From Streptomyces sp. ALI-76-A (lineage in GTDB: Bacteria; Actinomycetota; Actinomycetes; Streptomycetales; Streptomycetaceae), in contig NZ_JASVWB010000002.1 of assembly GCF_030287445.1 (NCBI RefSeq), positions 4,154,001 through 4,218,000 of the forward strand: a DNA stretch of 64,000 bases. The letters run 5' to 3'. The position numbers were made by a program, and so were the translations under genes. Under the pieces are notes generated by a model. That model saw only the letters and a program-made list of their open reading frames with translations. It was not told the DNA's origin and searched no databases. Of this stretch, positions 55,686 to 63,236 are shown one piece after another (position 1 is the first letter of the stretch; each line of letters opens with the position of its first letter).

Positions 55686-56270
55686 TTACTCCACATCTTC
55701 CAATTCATCAAAGGAGAGCTGTCGGTGCAGGGGTGACTCATATCCTAGGTGCGCTGCATGTGCTTTCACATACTCCATCAGGTCGTTGAATTCAAACCAG
55801 ACCTGATCTTTCTTTGACATCCACTTGCTCACCATCTTTGATTTTTTGGTAAGAGTCACCTCCACCCTGACTCTCCTAATGTATGGAATAAGCTCCTGCA
55901 TCATGCCGGTGGGTTCGACTTGAAGATTCATTTCCCCCATTGCCGGTATGGCTTCTTCTGTGTCGCCCTTGATTACGTCGAGCGCTGTATAGCAAGGCCC
56001 GTCATCGATGGGTACGAGCTCTTGCGGTGCCAGATCGACCCTCAGAGAAAGGTGTCTGACTTTGATCTCGCTCTGGCTCGTATTGGTGATATCCACCAGG
56101 AAAACTCCCATGGGGTCTTCCCATTCGTGAGCCCCGAATATGAACCATTTTGTATCTACGTCGGCACGTGGTCTGACACGCCTGTAAGTGGACCAAGAGG
56201 CAACCATGTTTGCCACTGTTCCAACGGCGCCGAATAGAGCTACTGCGAGAGCCCAAGCTGCAAGCGACAT
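55686..56270 (-). CDS. Membrane-anchored hypothetical protein, paralog 2
   Basis: A 194-aa protein: span AAWALAVALFGAVGTVANMV, then SWSTYRRVRPRADVDTKWFI and a beta-rich domain (VFLVDITNTSQSEIKVRHLS, EAIPAMGEMNLQVEPTGMM) resembling paralog 1. The tail adds a helical segment (WFEFNDLMEYVKAHAAHLGY). The ATG at 56270 starts the span; the longer open frame upstream is not coding-like. The pair may act together at the inner face of the membrane. Confidence 0.75.
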   Translation of the reverse strand: MSLAAWALAVALFGAVGTVANMVASWSTYRRVRPRADVDTKWFIFGAHEWEDPMGVFLVDITNTSQSEIKVRHLSLRVDLAPQELVPIDDGPCYTALDVIKGDTEEAIPAMGEMNLQVEPTGMMQELIPYIRRVRVEVTLTKKSKMVSKWMSKKDQVWFEFNDLMEYVKAHAAHLGYESPLHRQLSFDELEDVE

Positions 56271-56389
56271 GGCCCAAGGATGCCCACCCGTAAGCCCGTT
56301 GGACCCAGACTTGAGGAACATCTGCGGTTGGGCATGAGAGAGCCCCTGGACGTCCCGTATCCAGGGGCCCTCTAGGTCATGCTGGCTCT

Positions 56390-56947
56390 TCAGGCTTCCG
56401 GTCGGACGTTCCACTTCTCCAGAGCAGCCTTGTTGGTCGACGCGTCCTTGAACTCCAGGGTCCAGGGACCCGTGTTGACGTCGAACTCCTTGCCGAACCC
56501 GAGCCACTTACCGACCATCCGGCGTCCAGTCGGCTCAATGAGCATCTGAACTGCACCGTGATACCGCGCTCCCGCGTAGTACCCCTCAGTGTAGTACCCC
56601 TCAGTTGCCGTCTCCTCCACCCACGTTCCCGTGACCACGTTCCCGTCAAGGGTCAGATCCATGGTGAGAGGAGAGTTCGAATTCAAGGATGCATCAGGCA
56701 GAGAGCGAACCGTGAGCTTGTTGCCATGCTGGAGCAGCACGACGTAGTGAAGCCCCGTGAACGTCTCGTCACGGCCACTGGAGAAGAACTCATACCGGCT
56801 GAGCCAGATACCCGAGTAGTTCCCGTTCGGTGTCCTGGTGGCCGTCTGAGCCGTCTGCGTGGTGGAGCTGGGAGCCGTGGCCGACGACGGCTCAAGGTCG
56901 TGCCCTCCTTGTCCATCGCTCTGGACGCTTGCCAGAGCACTGATCAC
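56390..56947 (-). CDS. Hypothetical protein; C-terminal-domain-like of XRE-type Streptomyces proteins
   Basis: A 185-aa protein from a GTG at 56947. After a Ser/Thr-rich linker (SSATAPSSTTQTAQTAT) comes a beta domain: YSGIWLSRYEFFSSGRDETF, LHYVVLLQHGNKLTVRSLPD, MVGKWLGFGKEFDVNTGPW. I remember this domain at the C-terminus of XRE helix-turn-helix proteins in Streptomyces. Here no HTH precedes it, and an in-frame TGA lies just upstream of the GTG, so it may be truncated. Its GC content is higher than in its neighbours. The tandem GYYTEGYY suggests a small internal duplication. Confidence 0.6.
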   Translation of the reverse strand: MISALASVQSDGQGGHDLEPSSATAPSSTTQTAQTATRTPNGNYSGIWLSRYEFFSSGRDETFTGLHYVVLLQHGNKLTVRSLPDASLNSNSPLTMDLTLDGNVVTGTWVEETATEGYYTEGYYAGARYHGAVQMLIEPTGRRMVGKWLGFGKEFDVNTGPWTLEFKDASTNKAALEKWNVRPEA

Positions 56948-57131
56948 AGACCCTGATGACGCGGTAGCCGTAGCTCACGAACTAGGTATGTCCGGCCCCG
57001 GTTGGACGGTATGGGCGCACCGTGAACACGCTCCCCTGGTGAAGCCGGATGAGGCTCCCATTCGCATCCTGGCGCGCGTCCTGGTGGCCAAGCTGACTTC
57101 CCCTGATGCGGAGTGGCGCAAAGAACCCTAG
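56859..57131 (+). CDS. Possible small hypothetical protein, antisense at its 5' end to the previous gene
   Basis: A 90-codon frame with a coherent C-terminal half: ITDPDDAVAVAHELGMSGPG, then REHAPLVKPDEAPIRILARVL and KLTSPDAEWRKEP. It overlaps the 56390-56947 gene on the other strand. A shorter version from ATG at 56988 (47 aa) would avoid the overlap and has AGGT just upstream. I recognise no family. Confidence 0.35.
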   Translation: MVELGAVADDGSRSCPPCPSLWTLARALITDPDDAVAVAHELGMSGPGWTVWAHREHAPLVKPDEAPIRILARVLVAKLTSPDAEWRKEP

Positions 57132-57256
57132 AGCCGTTCCGGCTACTGCCCAAACCCCATAGGAATCTAGGCACTCGAAAGACCAGGGCACCCCCGATTG
57201 ATATCGAATCGTTAAAGGTAGGGGGGTCGAATTCATAAACAATTCAGGAAAAGAAT

Positions 57257-57287
57257 AAGGCCCCGCTATTCAGCGGAGCCTTATCTT
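57257..57287 (-). terminator. Terminator of the integrase gene
   Basis: Read on the minus strand: AAGGCTCCGCT, loop GAAT, AGCGGGGCCTT, then ATTCTTTTC. It lies 12 bp past the integrase stop codon. It has a real T-rich tail. Confidence 0.8.
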
Positions 57288-57298
57288 TATGCATTCCT

Positions 57299-58915
57299 TT
57301 ATAGAGCGAACGCCAATGCCTTCCATCGATATTCTTCGGGTACGTTATGGCTAATCACCATTCTCGTCATCTTCCCCTTCTTGCCAGGGCGTGAGAGCGC
57401 TAGCTCATTTGCCATGGTCTGGATATCTCCCAGATCCATGACCATTCCTCGGTCGTTCTCTTCCGCTCCCTTATCCCAAGCCCAGACCTTTACTTGGTAA
57501 GTCCGCAGGAATTCCCTACGGTCTTCCTGGTCTTTGGCTTCCCAGACTTCCCCGTACTTCTTACCCGTTGCCTTGAGAGCCGGGTTAGCCCTTTCCTCTT
57601 CCTGCTTAGTCAGGAGAGCAACCTTTGCCGACAGACTCTTGTGCATACGGCGGTAGGACTCCTCCTGTCCCTCTCCGTCGTACTCCCCCGCCAGGAAGTC
57701 AGCTTCCAGCTTTTCCAGGCGTGCCCTAGCTGACTCGAGTTCCCTTGCCTGAGAGGGGCCCGTACCGGCTCGCTCGTACATGTCCCACGTGCCTACGCTT
57801 CCCCGAATCTCCTGGTCAACCCACGTGTCCAGGAGATCAGCACGGACGTAGAGACCCTGTGTGCACGCTCCGCCCTTGAACTTATTGGAGCAGCGGTAAT
57901 ACCGGTGTCCGGGAATTCGCTTTCCGTCTTTCCTGGTGTGCCCGGAATTCAGGAGAGAAGTAACCGGCGCTCCACAGTTACCACACCGAGCAATACCGGC
58001 AAGCAGGCTTTTAGCGCCGGTACGGTTTTCCGTTCCCACAGGCTTGGGAGCCGGTTTAATCCTGTCGACCAAATCCGTCCATTCATCCATGGACGTGAGA
58101 GGCTTTTCAGGGAGAATGACCGGCTCTCCCTGGTCATCCAAAACAGCCTCCCCTTTATAGGCGTAGATACCAGGGACCCAAGAGGACCGGATGAACTTAT
58201 TGATGATGGTCGATTGCCACTGAGTTCCCTTAGTTTCCTCCCCCTTCAACTTCCTGAGATGGTCTCCCCATGTGAGTACGCCACGGCCGTTGAAGTCTCG
58301 GGCGATTCTGTGTGTGGACTGACCCTCACGGACACGAGAGAAGATCTCTTCCACGTAGGGGTGGAAGTCCTGGTCAATCTCCAGAACCTTCCTCTTGCCT
58401 CCCTCTACGGCTTTGATGCGGTAGCCGGTAGGCGGAGCACCTGTGAGCCATGAACGGTTCTCTAGGCGGCTCTGTACGCCGTTGAGGATGCGCGCCTGAA
58501 TGGTGTCCCACTCAGCCTCAGCAAAGACGGCAGTCATACGAGCCATCATCTTTCCCTGAGGCGTGCTCAGGTCGAATCCCTCTTCAACGCAGACGATGAA
58601 CTTCCCGTTCTGCTGCGCCCACTCCAAGAGTTCGTTGAAGTGCATCGAGCGACGGGTAAGCCTGTCCATCTTGGCTGCAATGATCACGTCGAACTCATCG
58701 GCGCGGGACGTCAGCCACTTACCGAGCCTCGGACGCTTGAAGGGAGAGATGGAGCCTGAGACGTCTGTGTCCTCTGCCTCGCCCACCAGGACGCCGGACA
58801 GGAGCGGAGAGCTGACGTGGTGTCGGATCACGCCACGCTGCCACTCGATGGACGTCGAGCCGTCCGAGTCGGCAGACAGGCGGAGACAGGCGAGGTAGCG
58901 CAGACCAGGTGTCAT
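57299..58915 (-). CDS. Large serine recombinase (phage-type integrase)
   Basis: A 538-aa integrase. The catalytic domain has Ser14 in YLACLRLSADSDGS, EFDVIIAAKMDRLTRRS and MMARMTAVFAEAEWDTIQAR. The recombinase domain follows (TGYRIK..IDQDFHPYVEEIFSRVREG). The zinc ribbon has four Cys (CGNCGAPV and RYYRCSNKFKGGAC). A coiled-coil motif comes before the tail (ARELESARARLEKLEADFLA). It joins attP and attB unidirectionally; reversal needs a directionality factor I cannot find here. The ATG at 58915 lies 40 bp from the attR core. Full length suggests it is active. Confidence 0.93.
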   Translation of the reverse strand: MTPGLRYLACLRLSADSDGSTSIEWQRGVIRHHVSSPLLSGVLVGEAEDTDVSGSISPFKRPRLGKWLTSRADEFDVIIAAKMDRLTRRSMHFNELLEWAQQNGKFIVCVEEGFDLSTPQGKMMARMTAVFAEAEWDTIQARILNGVQSRLENRSWLTGAPPTGYRIKAVEGGKRKVLEIDQDFHPYVEEIFSRVREGQSTHRIARDFNGRGVLTWGDHLRKLKGEETKGTQWQSTIINKFIRSSWVPGIYAYKGEAVLDDQGEPVILPEKPLTSMDEWTDLVDRIKPAPKPVGTENRTGAKSLLAGIARCGNCGAPVTSLLNSGHTRKDGKRIPGHRYYRCSNKFKGGACTQGLYVRADLLDTWVDQEIRGSVGTWDMYERAGTGPSQARELESARARLEKLEADFLAGEYDGEGQEESYRRMHKSLSAKVALLTKQEEERANPALKATGKKYGEVWEAKDQEDRREFLRTYQVKVWAWDKGAEENDRGMVMDLGDIQTMANELALSRPGKKGKMTRMVISHNVPEEYRWKALAFAL

Positions 58916-58942
58916 GAGGGGAGCGTAGCGCTCTCTGTGTGC

Positions 58943-58975
58943 CTAGGTAACCGGCTTGACCTTGCCGGTTGGCAC
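58943..58975 (-). pseudogene. Stranded original 5' end of the cold-shock gene
   Basis: GTG CCA ACC GGC AAG GTC AAG, preceded by GAGGACAGAC as ribosome site, is the original start (M-P-T-G-K-V-K). After the core it runs into element DNA as CCG GTT ACC TAG, giving a 10-residue dead-end peptide. Together with 53040-53402 it reconstructs the intact gene. Confidence 0.85.
58955..58966. other. attR core
   Basis: CTTGACCTTGCC at the right junction; element DNA to its left, the original cold-shock 5' region to its right. TGTGTGC (58936-58942) is the matching attP arm of GCACACA at 53425-53431. Confidence 0.8.
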
Positions 58976-59052
58976 GTCTGTCCTCGTCCTCGTACTCGTC
59001 GGAAAACTGGCGATGAACGGCTGGGGCGGGTCGTCCGGACCCGCCGGTTCCC

Positions 59053-59058
59053 AGGCTA
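59053..59058 (-). promoter_or_regulatory. Stranded -10 box of the original cold-shock promoter
   Basis: Minus-strand TAGCCT at 59058-59053. Its likely -35, TTGTCA, is now at 60744-60739 on the other side of the IS. Without the IS the spacer would be 16 bp. Promoter assignment is by pattern only. Confidence 0.45.
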
Positions 59059-59059
59059 A

Positions 59060-60719
59060 CCTCACGCTTTCATGAAGCAGGCTGTCCGGCAGGTGGTCAG
59101 CTCAGCGAAAAGTGCCCCTGACCAGCAAGAATGAGGATTGTCGAGGTCCTTGTTCCCGCTGAAACCAGAGGCACTTTCCAGGTGAAGCAGCCTATAGGTT
59201 CCTATCCCCTTGTGCGTGTTCAGGGTGACGGCCGTCAGGTCTTCTCCCAGGCCGGGTCCGTCCTGCTGGTCGAAACGGTCCGCAAAGCCGGTCTCGACCG
59301 GGTGTTGTCCTCAGCGCTTGCTCCGTGGCGGAAGCCGCGGGCCGTCCACGACCCGGCCAAGATCCTCCTGGACGTCGCGCTGGCGGTCGCACTCGGCGGG
59401 GACTGTCTCGCCGACATCGCAACGCTGCGGGCCGAGCCGGCCGTGTTCGGGCCGGTCGCCTCCGACCCGACGGTCTCCCGCCTGATCGACACCCTTGCCG
59501 CCTCGAGCGAGAAGGCACTGACCGCCATCCGCGCGGCCCGGTCCGAAGTCCGCGTCCGGGTCTGGACGTTGGCCCGCGACCGGGCTCCGGACGCCGGTGG
59601 GCAAGTCACCGTGGATCTGGACGGAGTGCTGGTCATCGCCCACTCGGACAAGCAGGACGCCGCCCCGACCTGGAAGAAGACCTACGGTCACCACCCGCTG
59701 ATGGGCTTCGTCGACCACGGCCCCGGTGGCACCGGTGAACCTGTCGCCTGCCTTCTGAGGGCGGGCAACGCGGGCTCGAACACGGCCGCCGACCACATCG
59801 AGGCCGCCCGCCTCTCCCTCGCCCAGCTGCCCACGAAGTACCGGCGCGGGCGACAGACCTTGATCCGCTGCGATTCCGCGGGCGGCACCCACGAGTTCGT
59901 CGCCTGGCTCGCCCAGCGCGGGCGTTGGCTGTCCTACTCGGTCGGCATGGTGATCACCGAGGCCATTCACCAGCACGTTCTGAAGATCCCGGCATCGGCA
60001 TGGACGCCGGCCGTCGAGACCGGCGGCGAGGTCCGCGACGGGGCCTGGGTCGCTGAACTCACCGGCGACCTGCTTGAGGGCTGGCCGAAGGGCATGCGGC
60101 TGATCGTCCGCAAGGAACGGCCGCATCCCGGGGCCCAGTTGAGAATCACGGATGCGGACGGCATGCGGATCACCTGCTTTGCCACCAACACCGCCGGCCG
60201 TCCCATCGCCGAACTCGAGCTCCGTCACCGGCTGCGGGCCCGGGCCGAGGACCGCATCCGAGCTGCCGCGCGACGGGCCTGCGGAACCTGCCCCTGCACG
60301 ACACCGCACAGAACAAGGTCTGGCTGGAGATCGTCCAGATCGCTCTCGACCTGCTGGCCTGGATGCCCATGCTCGCCCTGACCGGCCAGACCCGGCTCTG
60401 GGAACCCCGCCGCCTCCGCTTCCGCCTGTTCTCCGCAGCCGCCCAGCTCGTCACCACCGGCCCGCGCCGCATCCTCCGCCTCGCCCGCCACTGGCCCTGG
60501 ACCCGGGAGATCACAGACGCCCTCGCACGGCTCGCACTCCTGCCGAACCCGGGCTGACCAGCAGCTTCCCTACCCCTGCGAGTAGCACCACCCCACCCGG
60601 AGCAGTGGAACCCGGCGCCCACCCGACGCGACACTCGGGCCCACAGCCTGCCCGGCATCAGCCACCGAAAGCGAAACGGCCCACCGACTCCGTCGGCGGA
60701 CCGTCACGAAAGATCGAGG
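59060..60719. mobile_element. IS1380-type insertion sequence, 1660 bp
   Basis: Imperfect terminal inverted repeats CCTCACGCTTTCATGA (59060-59075) and CCTCGATCTTTCGTGA (reverse of 60704-60719) match at 12 of 16 positions. A 4-bp duplication, CTAA, flanks it (59056-59059 and 60720-60723). It encodes one transposase, now frameshifted. Element size, ends and duplication fit the IS1380 group. Confidence 0.85.
59131..60557 (+). pseudogene. IS1380-family transposase with a -1 frameshift
   Basis: Frame one starts at ATG 59131 (or GTG 59182, KQPIGSYPLVRVQGDGRQVF) and carries GGDCLADIATLRAEPAVFG, VTVDLDGVLVIAHSDKQ (DDE-type Asp) and LIRCDSAGGTHEFVAWLAQR. Near 60262-60275 the sequence leaves frame; homologous text goes on in another frame (GLRNLPLHDTAQNKVWLEIV, MPMLALTGQTRLWEP) to the stop at 60557. 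One C seems to be missing from a GCCCGCG run. The third catalytic acidic residue would therefore lie in the disrupted tail, and the protein is probably inactive. Confidence 0.85.
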
Positions 60720-60789
60720 CTAATGGTCTTCAGGCGGGTGACAAGACGTCGCCCGGCTGTTCCTTCGCGCTGGGAACTACCCTGGTCCG

Positions 60790-61038
60790 GTGCGTGACAA
60801 AACCCAAACGAATTCCGCCGAGCCCGGTGACCGGCTGATCCGCGCCGGTGCGCTCGTGTTCTTCCTCGGCGCGGTGGCCACTCTGGTCACCGTGGCCCCG
60901 TTCCTTCTCGGTACGACGCCTTTTCCGACGTACATGTTCGGCCTGAGCATGCTCATGGGTGTCGGGTTCGCCCTGGCCGGTGCGGGCGTGCTGCGGTCGA
61001 TCGCGGCGGGCCGCCGTCAGGCGCGGGCCGGGCGGTAG
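60790..61038 (+). CDS. Small two-span membrane protein
   Basis: An 82-aa protein with GTG start: two hydrophobic spans (AGALVFFLGAVATLVTVAPFL and LSMLMGVGFALAGAGVLRSI) joined by LGTTPFPTYMF, and a basic tail (AAGRRQARAGR). It is common next to the cold-shock gene in Streptomyces, with which it was divergently transcribed before the two insertions. Its function is unknown. It overlaps the convergent HAD gene by 22 bp. Confidence 0.8.
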   Translation: MRDKTQTNSAEPGDRLIRAGALVFFLGAVATLVTVAPFLLGTTPFPTYMFGLSMLMGVGFALAGAGVLRSIAAGRRQARAGR

Positions 61039-61682
61039 GCGGCGAGCCAGGCCGGGAACTCGGTGAGGTCGGTGAGGACGACGTCCGCGCCGGCGGCGGC
61101 CAGCTCCTCCCGGTCGCAGGGGCCGGTGGCCACGGCGACCGGGACGGCCTCGGCGGCCCGGGCACCGCGGACGTCTCCGACGTGGTCGCCGACGTAGACC
61201 GTCGCCCCGTGCTCGCGCAGCGCCTGTGCCTTCTGCTCCGCCCACAGGTCGCCGACGACCGCGTCCGGCTCGATGCCCAGGTGCTCCAGGTGCAGCTTGG
61301 CGTTGGGCTCGTGCTTGGCGGTGACGACGACCGCCCGCCCGCCGGCCGCGCGCACCGCCGCGATCGCCTCGCGGGCGCCCGGCAGCGCGGGCGTCGGAAC
61401 GATGGCGATCGACGGGTACATCGAGCGGTACAGGTCGGCCATGGCCTCCACCTCGCCCGCCGGGAACCAGTGGACCAGCTCCTGGGCGAGCGGCGGCCCC
61501 AGCCGCGTGACCGCCAGGTCGGCGTCGATGTACGTCCCCGTCCGCTCGGCCAGCGCCAGGTAGCAGGCGCGGATACCGGGCCGGGAGTCGATCAGGGTCA
61601 TGTCGAGGTCGAAGCCGACGGTCGGGGCGGGCGCGGAAGCGGGGTCGGGGTCGGGGAAGGCGGGTTCGGTCGTGGAGGCCAT
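61017..61682 (-). CDS. HAD-family phosphatase (phosphoglycolate-phosphatase-like)
   Basis: A 221-aa HAD hydrolase: motif I GFDLDMTLIDSRPG, motif II VVTAKHEP (Thr), the motif III Lys in EQKAQALREHG, motif IV YVGDHVGDVRGAR. The helical cap near residues 35-95 marks a subfamily I enzyme. It hydrolyses a small phosphomonoester of unknown identity. The ATG at 61682 begins after a nine-residue alternative at 61691. Confidence 0.88.
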   Translation of the reverse strand: MASTTEPAFPDPDPASAPAPTVGFDLDMTLIDSRPGIRACYLALAERTGTYIDADLAVTRLGPPLAQELVHWFPAGEVEAMADLYRSMYPSIAIVPTPALPGAREAIAAVRAAGGRAVVVTAKHEPNAKLHLEHLGIEPDAVVGDLWAEQKAQALREHGATVYVGDHVGDVRGARAAEAVPVAVATGPCDREELAAAGADVVLTDLTEFPAWLAAYRPARA

Positions 61683-62071
61683 GGGCGCCATTGTGCCCAG
61701 CCCCGGTGACGGACGGACGTCCGGCGGCCGACGGCGCCGTCCGACGACAGCACCGACACCCGGCGCCCTGGTCACGGCATCAGGCATCCGGCGAGGCGTC
61801 CGGTGCCCGGCGGCGTCCAGGTCCGGCCTCCGGCGCCCGGGTCCGGCCATCGGGGCGATGGGGTGCCCACGAACCCGTCCGCACGCGGTCACACTGACCT
61901 GCCGCGCCCGCTGACCCAGCTCCTGACGGCGGCGCCCGGCGTCCGGCCGTCGGGGCCACGCGCGTCCATGACCCGGCCGCACGCGGCTCGCACTCACGTA
62001 TCCGAGTCCGCCGGCGTGGCATCCTGACGGCGACGCCCGGTACCCGGCGTCCGGCTCCGGGGCGTGGGCGC
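61683..62071. repeat. Intergenic GC-rich imperfect repeats
   Basis: About 390 bp without a gene. It carries duplicated blocks: CCTGACGGCGGCGCCCGGCG (61923 on) recurs as CCTGACGGCGACGCCCGG (62024 on), and CCGTCCGCACGCGG recurs as CCGGCCGCACGCGG. Pairing between CGGCGTCCGG-type units is likely. It is low in complexity; no RNA gene is evident. Confidence 0.55.
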
Positions 62072-63148
62072 CTACCGCCGGCGCTGTGAGCGCCAGACCA
62101 GGAACAGGGCCGAGGCCACGGCCGCGCCGCGGACCACCCAGGGCCAGGTCTCGGCCAGGGCGTCGTTCATGTGGCCCTCGGCGACGGGGGCGCCCCAGCG
62201 GCCCTCGGTGCGGCCCCACAGCCAGACGACACCGGCCGTGAGGGACAGGCCGGGCAGGATCACCACCGCCCACTTGGTCTCGGCGTCGCTCAGCCGCCGG
62301 GAGGCGTAGGCGATGGCCCAGCCCAGCACGAGGGCGATCCAGTTGCCGAGCACGGCACCGGCGACGAGGAGGCCGGCGGCGAGCAGCAGGAACGGGTTGC
62401 TCCAGCTTCCGGTGCCGAGGGGCAGCAGCCGGCGGCGGCCGGGCACGACGGCGGGGGCGTCCACGACGACTCCCCCGGCCTTCGGCGCCCCGCCCCCGCG
62501 CGGCCTCCACCAGGGCTTCCCGGGCTTGCCTGCCGTCTCGGTGGCCGTCCCGGCGGCCGGGGCGGGCTGTCCGGCGGGGGACTCCTGCTCCGGTTCCTTC
62601 TCCGCCTCGTCCTTCCTCGGCGGGGGCTTGAGCAGTTCCGGGATCTCCACCCCGCCGACGAACCCGGGCACGCTGTCCCCGACCCCGAAGGGGCTGCTGT
62701 CCACCCGCCACCAGTCGGGCTGGGCCGCGCTGTCCCCGAGTTCGTGCATGCCCGCGAGGTGCGGCGCGGAGGACGCCTCGGCGGGCGGCGGCGGTGTCTG
62801 GGCCGGGCGCGGCCGGGGCACGGCCCGCCGCAGCCGCCTGGACCGGCCGGTGTCCTCGGGCTCGGTGTCCCGCTGTACGGGCACGGAGGGGGCCGGCGCC
62901 TGCGGGGGGCCGGCGGTGGGGGCGCCGCCCGCGGCCTCGACGACCTCGTCGGGGCTGCCGAGGCGGGCGATGATGCGCCGCACGGCGGCGGGGCTGTCGA
63001 CGGCCGCCTTGGCCCGCCGCCGGTCGATCTCGTCGCGCAGCTCCGCGACCAGGCGCATGCGGACGGACGACGGCAGCTGGCGTTGCTGTGCCACGTCGCC
63101 GACGCGGCTCAGATACTCGTAGACGACCTGGTCGCTCTCGATACCCAC
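62072..63148 (-). CDS. Membrane protein with N-terminal HAAS-like domain
   Basis: A 358-aa protein from GTG 63148, after GAGGGGACTTC. The N-terminal 70 residues (YEYLSRVGDVAQQRQLPSSV, then RRIIARLGSPDEVVEAAGG) look like the HAAS/DUF1700 helical domain that partners with PadR regulators in other bacteria. A long Pro/Ala/Glu-rich linker follows. The C-terminal third has about five spans (NPFLLLAAGLLVAGAVLGNW, WVVRGAAVASALFLVW). No PadR gene is adjacent. The function is unknown. Confidence 0.75.
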   Translation of the reverse strand: MGIESDQVVYEYLSRVGDVAQQRQLPSSVRMRLVAELRDEIDRRRAKAAVDSPAAVRRIIARLGSPDEVVEAAGGAPTAGPPQAPAPSVPVQRDTEPEDTGRSRRLRRAVPRPRPAQTPPPPAEASSAPHLAGMHELGDSAAQPDWWRVDSSPFGVGDSVPGFVGGVEIPELLKPPPRKDEAEKEPEQESPAGQPAPAAGTATETAGKPGKPWWRPRGGGAPKAGGVVVDAPAVVPGRRRLLPLGTGSWSNPFLLLAAGLLVAGAVLGNWIALVLGWAIAYASRRLSDAETKWAVVILPGLSLTAGVVWLWGRTEGRWGAPVAEGHMNDALAETWPWVVRGAAVASALFLVWRSQRRR

Positions 63149-63236
63149 GAAGTCCCCTCCGGGGTCGGTGCGTTGGATACCCCGTGGGACGACGGTAGCG
63201 CAGGCCACCGGGCATGGGGGCGCGCCGGGCGGGAGG

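Larger units (their letters stand above)
53403..58966. mobile_element. 5.6-kb serine-integrase element in the cold-shock gene 5' end
   Basis: Both ends carry the 12-bp core CTTGACCTTGCC (53403-53414 and 58955-58966). The interior has visibly lower GC, a large serine integrase next to the right core, an intact-looking set of small hypothetical genes and a resolvase relic. No replication, transfer, phage structural or excisionase gene is recognisable, so it is a minimal or decayed integrative element. A pSAM2/AICE-type replicase is absent. The insertion target is a coding gene, not a tRNA. Confidence 0.85.

Noticed and set aside
53403..58966. tRNA gene as integration target of the element
   Set aside because: No tRNA-like cloverleaf is found at either end; the duplicated core lies within the cold-shock coding sequence.
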